Source: Pantoea cypripedii
GTDB taxonomy: Bacteria > Pseudomonadota > Gammaproteobacteria > Enterobacterales > Enterobacteriaceae
NCBI RefSeq assembly: GCF_011395035.1
Contig: NZ_CP024768.1
Span: 3,571,865-3,635,864 of the forward strand
DNA length: 64,000 nt
Direction of reading: 5' to 3'
Notes under the pieces: generated by a model
The model's database searches: none
The model's input: the letters and a program-made list of their open reading frames with translations, nothing else
Told to the model about the DNA's origin: nothing
In this document: positions 58,257 to 64,000 of the stretch, one piece after another
How the letters are laid out: every line of letters begins with the position of its first letter
Numbering within the stretch: the stretch's first letter is position 1
Position numbers and translations under genes: made by a program

Positions 58257-58949
58257 TTAACTACGTATCCGCAGCTTCGCCTCAATAAAATCGGCCATCC
58301 TGGTCACCAGATACGCAATCACCATGTAGAACACCACCGCAATCAGGAAAGCTTCCAGATAGTAGAAGTTCAGCGCGGCGGTAAGCTGTGCCTGAGCGAA
58401 GATATCCACCACTTCGATAGCAAAGGCCAGCGACAGTGCTTTCATGATCACCATGAAGGCGTTCGCCAGGTCCGGGATTGCCGCCACGATAATTTGTGGG
58501 AACATCACCCGACGGAATAGCTGGCCATCGGTATACCCCAGTGACTTCGCCGCATCCGACTGCCCGCTATCAAACGAGTTCAGCGCCCCTTTCCACACCT
58601 CGGCCTGGAAAGCAGCCACACAGGCACTGAGCGCCACGATGATGATCACCCAGTTCGGGAGCGAGTGGGCATTCACTTCAACGCCAAACAGCGTGGCAAC
58701 GAAATGCAGCGCCGGTGGCAGGCCGTAATAAGCCAGGAAAATCACCACCACCATCGGCACACCTTTGAAGGCAATTTTGTACGCCAGCACCAGCTGACGC
58801 AGCACCGGCAGGCGCTGATGCTCCACATAGGCAAACAAGCCGCCAATCAGCGTGGAACAGATAAAAACGGTTATCGCCATCGCCAGCGTAACCGGCACCG
58901 CATCCAGAATGCTCCAGAAGTCCGGCAGCAAAACCTCAATATCAAACAT
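58257..58949 (-). CDS. Amino acid ABC transporter permease
   Basis: A 230-residue polar amino acid permease. The N-terminal part has four hydrophobic helices and KGVPMVVVIFLAYYGLPPALHF; the EAA loop is DAAKSLGYTDGQLFRRVMFPQIIVAAIPDLANAF. It is the last gene of the operon, 20 bases after its partner permease. With the ATPase and binding protein it forms an importer for an amino acid-like compound. Confidence 0.9.
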   Translation of the reverse strand: MFDIEVLLPDFWSILDAVPVTLAMAITVFICSTLIGGLFAYVEHQRLPVLRQLVLAYKIAFKGVPMVVVIFLAYYGLPPALHFVATLFGVEVNAHSLPNWVIIIVALSACVAAFQAEVWKGALNSFDSGQSDAAKSLGYTDGQLFRRVMFPQIIVAAIPDLANAFMVIMKALSLAFAIEVVDIFAQAQLTAALNFYYLEAFLIAVVFYMVIAYLVTRMADFIEAKLRIRS

Positions 58950-58968
58950 AATCGCTGTTCTCTCTCTG

Positions 58969-59676
58969 TCACACGCTGGCGGTGAATTTCACCTGGCTGG
59001 TTGCCGTTTTCGAGTTGTATTTCGCGTGGCGCTGTTCGAAGAAACGGACGATCAGCCAGGCCCCCAGGCAAAGCAGTGAATAAAGCACCGCCAGCACCAG
59101 ATAGGTACCGAACTGATACTGGTTGTAATCACGCTCCATGATCAGATGCGCGGTTGCCATCACATCGGCTGCGCCGATATACATCACCAGCGCCACGTTG
59201 TGGATCAGGTAGATGATGGCATTGCCGTAGCCGGGCAGCCCGATATGCAACGCCTGAGGTCCGATGATGCGCCACATCTTCTGCCGGAAGCTGTAACCCA
59301 TGCTGTCGGCGGCATCATGCTGGCCGCGCTCCACGGCGAGAAATGCCGGACGCATCACTTCGGAGAGATAGCCGCCGTGGTACAGACTTAAGCCCACCAT
59401 CGACGCCACCGTGGCTGACATCACATCGCCCACGCCGAACGACTCCAGCACCAGCGGCAGGCCATAAAATGCCACAAACAATTGCAGCACCACCGGAACA
59501 CTGCGTGCGTAGGAAACGTAGAGATCAGTCAGCTGGCTAATCACCGGGATGCGACGCACGCGGAAGGTTGTCGCGATCAGTGCCAGCACAAAGCCAACAA
59601 TCATCGCGACCAACATAATGGCGAGCGTTAACGGCAAAGCCGACAGTAGCTCGGGAATCATGGTCGAAAGATTCAC
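58969..59676 (-). CDS. Amino acid ABC transporter permease
   Basis: A 235-residue permease, partner of the next. YARSVPVVLQLFVAFYGLPLVLESFGV and the EAA loop DAADSMGYSFRQKMWRIIGPQALHIGLPGYGNAIIYL are family motifs. A hairpin repeat pair (59726-59777) lies between it and the binding-protein gene, which may lower permease expression relative to the binding protein. Confidence 0.9.
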   Translation of the reverse strand: MNLSTMIPELLSALPLTLAIMLVAMIVGFVLALIATTFRVRRIPVISQLTDLYVSYARSVPVVLQLFVAFYGLPLVLESFGVGDVMSATVASMVGLSLYHGGYLSEVMRPAFLAVERGQHDAADSMGYSFRQKMWRIIGPQALHIGLPGYGNAIIYLIHNVALVMYIGAADVMATAHLIMERDYNQYQFGTYLVLAVLYSLLCLGAWLIVRFFEQRHAKYNSKTATSQVKFTASV

Positions 59677-59725
59677 TGTGAAACACTCCTGAAAAAAATG
59701 TCAGCTATGCAGCACATCAAGCCCA

Positions 59726-59777
59726 GGTGCGAATAAATTCGCACCCTACAATTGTAGGGTCGGCATTTATGCCGACC
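59726..59777. repeat. Family B hairpin pair inside an ABC operon
   Basis: Hairpins at 59726-59749 (GGTGCGAATAAATTCGCACC) and 59754-59777 (GGTCGGCATTTATGCCGACC), four bases apart. They sit between the binding-protein and permease genes, the position where REP elements of malE-malF affect mRNA stability in E. coli. Confidence 0.87.
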
Positions 59778-59821
59778 GGGCCGATAATTGCACGGATCGC
59801 CGTGGTTTCAGGTGAACCTGA

Positions 59822-60640
59822 TTATTTCATGTACTTGACGATATCTTCGCCAAACCACTTATGTGACAACTTATCGAGCGTGCCGTCCGCTTTCAGCTCT
59901 TTCAGCGCCTCGTTCACATCGTCATTCAGCTTTTTGTTCTCGTCAGAGCGGTGGATCAGGATGTAGGTGTTGTTAATCGCCACCGGCTCACTGGCTTTGA
60001 TCGCCAGCTGCTGGTTGTCGATAACGGTCTGCTCACCGAGGTTGGAAGGCAGGATCAGCGCATCATATTTGCCGTTCTGCACTTCTTTCAGGCGGTCCGG
60101 ATAAGGGACACCGGCGCTGGAGGCTTTGATGTCGATCTTGTCGCTCGGGTTTTCTTGTTGCCACTGCATAACAAACTTGTAGACGCCGCCACCCGCAGTG
60201 ACCGGAACGATATTCTTGCCAACCAGATCTTTCATGCCGTTGATATTGCTGTCTTTACGGCTGTAAATCTTCATCAGGCTGGCACCGATCGGATTATCGG
60301 GGATCAGGAACTGTTTGCTGCGCGCCGGAGCCTTATAGTAGCCGCCGGTCGCCATATCATATTTGCCGGTTGCCAGGCCGGTTTCCTGGGCGATATCCGC
60401 GGCACCTTCCATAACAAACTTGTACTGCGGCAGTTTGGCGTTGATGGCTTTCAGCACATCCGGCTCATAACCCTGCGGTTCAACGCCGATAGCGCCCCAC
60501 GACAGCGGCTTGGATTCTGCCGCAGTGGCGATTTTGATGGTGCGCACCGATTCCGCATAACTGGTGGCTGCACTGAGTAACGCGATGGTTACGATACCCG
60601 GCATTGCCAGGCGACGTAATGTTGTTTTGATTGCAGGCAT
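59822..60640 (-). CDS. Amino acid-type ABC transporter substrate-binding protein
   Basis: A 272-residue periplasmic binding protein of family 3 with a signal peptide ending SYA. RTIKIATAAESKPLSWGAIGVEPQGYEPDVLKAINAKLPQYKF is the typical N-terminal lobe, modified from the usual YPPF motif. YDMATGGYYKAPARSKQFLIPDNPIGASLMKI and YDALILPSNLGEQTVIDN follow. The unusual ligand-cleft start suggests a ligand that is not a plain amino acid. The genes upstream (FAD monooxygenase and CMD proteins) may act on it. Confidence 0.88.
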   Translation of the reverse strand: MPAIKTTLRRLAMPGIVTIALLSAATSYAESVRTIKIATAAESKPLSWGAIGVEPQGYEPDVLKAINAKLPQYKFVMEGAADIAQETGLATGKYDMATGGYYKAPARSKQFLIPDNPIGASLMKIYSRKDSNINGMKDLVGKNIVPVTAGGGVYKFVMQWQQENPSDKIDIKASSAGVPYPDRLKEVQNGKYDALILPSNLGEQTVIDNQQLAIKASEPVAINNTYILIHRSDENKKLNDDVNEALKELKADGTLDKLSHKWFGEDIVKYMK

Positions 60641-60660
60641 GTCTTTGATTCCTGTAATTA

Positions 60661-61398
60661 TTAGAGTACGTGTTCTGAATTGAGGAACTGTGCAAGGCGT
60701 GGCAGGCTCGGGTTATCGAAAATCTCTGTCGGGCTACCCTGCGCCGCGACAACACCCTGATCCATAAACACAATGCGGTTGGAGATACTTTTGGCAAACT
60801 GCATTTCATGCGTCACCAGCAGCGATGTAATGCCGGAAGACGTCACGTCTTTAATCACCTTCAGCACTTCTCCCACCAGCTCAGGGTCGAGTGAGGAAGT
60901 CGGCTCATCGAACAACATCACATCCGGGCGCAGCGCCAGCGCGCGCGCAATGCCGGTACGTTGCAGCTGACCACCGGAGAGCTGTGACGGGTAATGATCC
61001 TGTTTGCCACCCAGACCAACGCGATCCAGCTCCTCAACGGCGATGGCGCGCGCTTCCTGCTTCGATTTACGCTGCACCGCGATCAGCGGATCCATCACGT
61101 TTTCAATCACCGTCATGTTTTTGAACACGTTGAACTGCTGGAAAACCATGGCGGTACGCAGGCGGATGGCCTGAATCGCGGCTTTGTCCGGCGACTGATA
61201 ATCCATCGCAATCTGGTCAAACGTGATGCTGCCTGACGTCGGTTTTGCCAGATAGTTAATGCAGCGCAGCAGCGTGGTTTTACCGGTGCCGCTCGGGCCG
61301 ATAATCGATACCACGTCACCACGCTTTACCGAGAGATCGACCCCTTTCAGGATCGGCGCGCTCCCGTAAGACAATTTAATATCTTTGAGTTCAAGCAT
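60661..61398 (-). CDS. Amino acid ABC transporter ATP-binding protein
   Basis: A 245-residue ATPase. Walker A is GPSGTGKTT, the Q-loop is in MVFQQFNVFKN, the signature is LSGGQLQRTGIARALALRPD, Walker B is VMLFDEPTSSLDPE, and the switch His is in LVTHEMQ. It follows the CMD protein gene by about 30 bases on the same strand, which ties the importer to the oxidoreductase genes. Confidence 0.92.
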   Translation of the reverse strand: MLELKDIKLSYGSAPILKGVDLSVKRGDVVSIIGPSGTGKTTLLRCINYLAKPTSGSITFDQIAMDYQSPDKAAIQAIRLRTAMVFQQFNVFKNMTVIENVMDPLIAVQRKSKQEARAIAVEELDRVGLGGKQDHYPSQLSGGQLQRTGIARALALRPDVMLFDEPTSSLDPELVGEVLKVIKDVTSSGITSLLVTHEMQFAKSISNRIVFMDQGVVAAQGSPTEIFDNPSLPRLAQFLNSEHVL

Positions 61399-61429
61399 TT
61401 GTGTTCATGTCCTTGCGGGTGAAAGACGG

Positions 61430-61996
61430 TTATTTCTCAATGCTGGCGTGGCCGAGCACATGCATCAAACGGTTGGCCCAGCCAAAGATGGCGATGGCAT
61501 GGATCAGGTCGATAATTTCGTTGTCGTCCATGCCCTGTTCACGCAGCGCGGCCACATCTTCCGCTGTTGCTTCTGCTGGCGTGACCGACAGACGACGGGC
61601 AAAACGATAGATAGCTGCATCACGCGGACCGAGCGTGTCAGCTTTGTCGAAATACAACGCGCTGACCAGCGCATCGCTTTTGGTCAGCTGTGCATGGCGA
61701 CGGGCATGGACCACGGCGCAATATTTGCAGCCGTTAACGATGGAAGCACCTAACGCGCCCAGTTCACGATCGGCCCGATCCAGCCCACCCTCAACATACA
61801 TAATGGCGTTGAACAGTACGGTACGCGCGGTGTAACTCTCCGGGTCGTGCGCCAGGGTGCGCACATAATCGGAGATCTTCTTATTCGATGGCGTGACCTT
61901 CATCGCGTCGAGCTGCTCGGGCGTGGCCTCCGCAACGTCAACCGGCGTGATATACGGATGCCAGTGCAACGGTTTGAGGCTGACTAGCGGAATCAT
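61430..61996 (-). CDS. Alkylhydroperoxidase/CMD-domain protein (Avi_7169-like)
   Basis: A 188-residue AhpD-like protein. VEGGLDRADRELGALGASIVNGCKYCAVVHARRH contains the CxxC..H redox motif (CKYCAVVH) of AhpD proteins. Later VTPAEATAEDVAALREQGMDDNEIIDLIHAIAIFGWANRLMHVLG is the usual second half. Its start overlaps the stop of the next CMD gene (ATGA). I recall paired families of this type beside ABC transporters, and this match is from memory. It may detoxify a peroxide made by the neighbouring flavoenzyme. Confidence 0.85.
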   Translation of the reverse strand: MIPLVSLKPLHWHPYITPVDVAEATPEQLDAMKVTPSNKKISDYVRTLAHDPESYTARTVLFNAIMYVEGGLDRADRELGALGASIVNGCKYCAVVHARRHAQLTKSDALVSALYFDKADTLGPRDAAIYRFARRLSVTPAEATAEDVAALREQGMDDNEIIDLIHAIAIFGWANRLMHVLGHASIEK

Positions 61997-62475
61997 ACGG
62001 ACCTCATCAAACGTAAGCCGGACACCACACGCGTCTGGAAATTAACGAAGGCGATCAGCTCGGACAACGCCACAATTTGCGGATTGTTCAGCCCGGCCTG
62101 CTCCAGCAGACGGATATGACTGGCCTCGGCGGCAAACGGGGTTTTGGTTACCCGATCAGCGTGGCGGGCGATGGTCGCCAGCGGCTCCGCTAACGCTGTC
62201 TCACCGTTTGCCAGCGCCAGCAGCGCAGCCGAAGGAGACAGCTGTGCCAGCTGGGCAGCGTAGTCAGCCAGCAGATGCGCATCACCGTTCAGTGCGGCCA
62301 TGCGATGTGCCAGCGCCACACGCAGATCGGCAGCCAGTCCCTGATCCTGCTGCGGAGCCAATACCGACTGACGGCACTGCTCGGCACCCTCAACAAACTC
62401 CGGGCGAAAACGGCGGGCACGATACAGCTCATCCTCTGGTGTCAGTCCGGCGGACTGATCAATGGCGTCGATCAC
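61993..62475 (-). CDS. CMD-domain protein (Avi_7170-like)
   Basis: A 160-residue relative of the carboxymuconolactone decarboxylase/AhpD fold. I place the start at GTG 62475 (VIDAIDQSAGLTPEDELYRARRFRPEFVEGAEQCRQ) because GGAG precedes it and it overlaps the upstream stop as GTGA. The CxxC motif of AhpD is absent; only one Cys is near residue 32. LRVALAHRMAALNGDAHLLADYAAQL and LEQAGLNNPQIVALSELIAFVNFQTRV follow. It forms a pair with the CxxC-bearing protein downstream. Confidence 0.8.
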   Translation of the reverse strand: MIDAIDQSAGLTPEDELYRARRFRPEFVEGAEQCRQSVLAPQQDQGLAADLRVALAHRMAALNGDAHLLADYAAQLAQLSPSAALLALANGETALAEPLATIARHADRVTKTPFAAEASHIRLLEQAGLNNPQIVALSELIAFVNFQTRVVSGLRLMRSV

Positions 62476-63932
62476 AACGCATTCTCCTGTTTGAGTAAGG
62501 GTGTGGAATCCACCCATTCATCGCCCTGCAATTCAGGGGTGTCAAAAGCCATCAGGCTGTCGAAATGCTGCTCAACATCCTCGGCAAAGAGCGAAGCCGC
62601 AATGCCGCGAACCAGGCGGTCGGCACCGGCGCTGACCGCCGGAATATCGCCAGACACCTTGCCGTGCGTCAGCATCGCCGCATCGTTGAAACAATGGATA
62701 TGCGCCAGCAGCGGACAACTACCCGGCTCACGCTCGCGAAACTCAAAGGCTGGCCCCAGATCCGGCGCTTCCAGCATGCTGCTGCGCGCGGTGCCCATTT
62801 CTGCCTGGTAGCGGCCATCGGCCCAGCTGCGGATATAAGGGGCGATGGCAGCAAACTCCGGGCGGCCGTTAAAATCGTTGGTGAAACCGGTCGCGGCGAT
62901 CAGATAGTCGTAGCGCAGCGCGCCCTGGGTGGTTTCAATCACCAGGCCATCGGCTTGCTGCTTAACCGCGTTGATGCCGCAATCGAGGAAGAAACGCGCA
63001 TTGGCGTGGCGTGAAACGCGCAGCGTGGAGGAGCGTGGCGGCGGCGTTTGCGTTGACGCGGTGTAATCGACAAATTTCCACTTCCACGCGTCCGGCAACT
63101 GATGCATGCCGTGCACCACGCCCTGGCTGCCGATGCCGGTCATCTTGTTGATGCGCGGCATCTGCTTGCGGCGAATCAACAGATCCACCGCGCCCGCACC
63201 GTTTTCCAGTGCCGTCGCCGCGTTGTCCATGGAGGAGGCTCCGGCACCAATGACCGCCACCCGCTTGCCCTGCAACGCGGAAAAATCGATGTCATCCGCC
63301 GAATGCGCCCAGAATTTGCGGTCGATGCCCTGCAAAAAATCCGGTACGGCAAAACCGCCCAGCCCCGAGCGTCCGGTCGCCAGCACCAGACGGCGTGTAT
63401 AAACGCGCCCCGTCTCAGCACCCGCGAGATCCAACGCAATCAGGTCACCTTCAGCGGCGATAGCGGTCATGCGCACGTTGTTACGCACCGGCAGATTGAG
63501 CACCTTGCGATACCAGACCAGGTAATCCATCCACTGGTCTTTAGGAATTTTGTCCAGCGCCTGCCAGGCCTCAGCTCCCCACTGCGCGGTAAACCAGGCG
63601 CGGAAGGTCAGCTGCGGCAAGCCGAGAGAGGGACCATGCAGGCTTTTGGGCGATCGCAGGGTCTCCATGCGGGCAAAGGTGACCCACGGCCCTTCCAATC
63701 CGGCCGGAGCAGCATCATAAGCCACCACGTTGGTGATACCGGTCAGCAGCAATTTCGCCGTGGCGGCCAATCCGCACATCCCACCACCAATCACCACGAC
63801 ATCGCGTACTGGCGCACCATGGTGGGTGCGCGCTGGCACCCAGGCTTTGGCCGGTAATTCGAGGAATTCGAGATCCTGCTGAAGCTGCGCTTCAAGCGCG
63901 GTAAGACCGCTGGGCTGTGCTGCTGTCGTCAT
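62472..63932 (-). CDS. FAD/NAD(P)-dependent monooxygenase-like oxidoreductase
   Basis: A 486-residue flavoprotein with two Rossmann motifs: VVVIGGGMCGLAATAKLLLTG for FAD near residue 45 and VAVIGAGASSMDNAATALENGA for NAD(P)H near residue 225. Aromatic segments LTFRAWFTAQWG and WMDYLVWYRKVL and LIAATGFTNDF in the C-terminal part resemble flavin-containing monooxygenases. It is first in an operon with two CMD proteins and an amino acid-type ABC importer, so it likely oxygenates the imported compound. The substrate is unknown. Confidence 0.85.
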   Translation of the reverse strand: MTTAAQPSGLTALEAQLQQDLEFLELPAKAWVPARTHHGAPVRDVVVIGGGMCGLAATAKLLLTGITNVVAYDAAPAGLEGPWVTFARMETLRSPKSLHGPSLGLPQLTFRAWFTAQWGAEAWQALDKIPKDQWMDYLVWYRKVLNLPVRNNVRMTAIAAEGDLIALDLAGAETGRVYTRRLVLATGRSGLGGFAVPDFLQGIDRKFWAHSADDIDFSALQGKRVAVIGAGASSMDNAATALENGAGAVDLLIRRKQMPRINKMTGIGSQGVVHGMHQLPDAWKWKFVDYTASTQTPPPRSSTLRVSRHANARFFLDCGINAVKQQADGLVIETTQGALRYDYLIAATGFTNDFNGRPEFAAIAPYIRSWADGRYQAEMGTARSSMLEAPDLGPAFEFREREPGSCPLLAHIHCFNDAAMLTHGKVSGDIPAVSAGADRLVRGIAASLFAEDVEQHFDSLMAFDTPELQGDEWVDSTPLLKQENAL

Positions 63933-64000
63933 GGTGTTGTTCCCTGCTGCGGGTATAAACCTGCAAACGCAGGTTTAGAAGGCGCAATCAATCATCCACA
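63933..64000. other. Right edge, upstream of the FAD monooxygenase gene
   Basis: The last 68 bases hold no gene. They should contain the start of the promoter region of the minus-strand operon. Confidence 0.4.

Noticed and set aside
1606..59777. CRISPR array
   Set aside because: The repeats are dispersed over tens of kilobases, lie in gene gaps in both orientations and have no regular spacers or cas genes nearby.

Overview
The window looks like a chromosomal segment of a plant- or insect-associated member of the Enterobacterales, most likely Pantoea or a close Erwiniaceae relative. The left edge carries the enterobacterial order mutY-yggX-mltC, with speC convergent to it and no nupG between. 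It also holds enterobacterial-type hmuRSTUV, sitABCD, treF, qorB and yqjH/yqjI-like genes. The genus is inferred from gene content, not from a marker gene. Coding density is high and no rRNA, tRNA, CRISPR array or intact insertion sequence was seen.

Layout. (1) 1-4400: housekeeping mutY (partial), yggX, mltC and speC, with a long speC leader that contains short upstream reading frames. (2) 4402-11994: a catabolic island for an unknown amine or amino acid, with two FAD-dependent oxidoreductases, an SDR, an IclR regulator and a polar amino acid ABC importer. (3) 12000-20500: a truncated Rpn-type nuclease gene, acuI, and hmuRSTUV heme uptake under a Fur box, plus a SelW-like Rdx gene. (4) 20507-24259: LysR, DUF554, UbiX-like and UbiD-like genes resembling gallate decarboxylase; a secreted tannase-family esterase lies nearby at 27328. 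Together they suggest galloyl ester to gallate to pyrogallol conversion. (5) 24456-27072: a probably Fur-controlled operon with a GlcG-like protein, a degenerate SDR, a siderophore-interacting reductase and a YqjI-like PadR regulator. (6) 29209-32636: sitABCD Mn/Fe import behind an MntR-like operator. (7) 33019-36716: a Rob-like regulator and a cyanide-insensitive-type bd oxidase with a 48-residue third subunit. (8) 37200-43094: YghX-like hydrolase, HxlR/QorB pair, LysR/VOC/MDR/OYE cluster. (9) 43406-51235: treF with an apparent ATT start codon, a chloroperoxidase-like hydrolase, an MFS exporter, and a LysR/ABM/amidohydrolase cluster. (10) 51295-54211: a pentapeptide-containing effector-like protein and a diguanylate cyclase. 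(11) 54579-63932: a Bacillus-type mannonate dehydratase, an orphan sugar-binding protein paired with an LVIVD beta-propeller, and an operon with an FAD monooxygenase, two CMD proteins and an amino acid type ABC importer.

Two families of short hairpin repeats are scattered through the intergenic gaps, mostly at gene 3' ends. They share a GTAG flank and an ATTTAT-like core, and their stems vary by paired (compensatory) changes, so they appear to be kept as structures. One pair sits in the hmuR/rdx intergenic region and directly abuts one copy of a 53-bp direct repeat. These repeats, the ATT start of treF, the speC leader peptide candidate and the FAD monooxygenase/CMD/ABC and PBP/LVIVD clusters are the most interesting observations.
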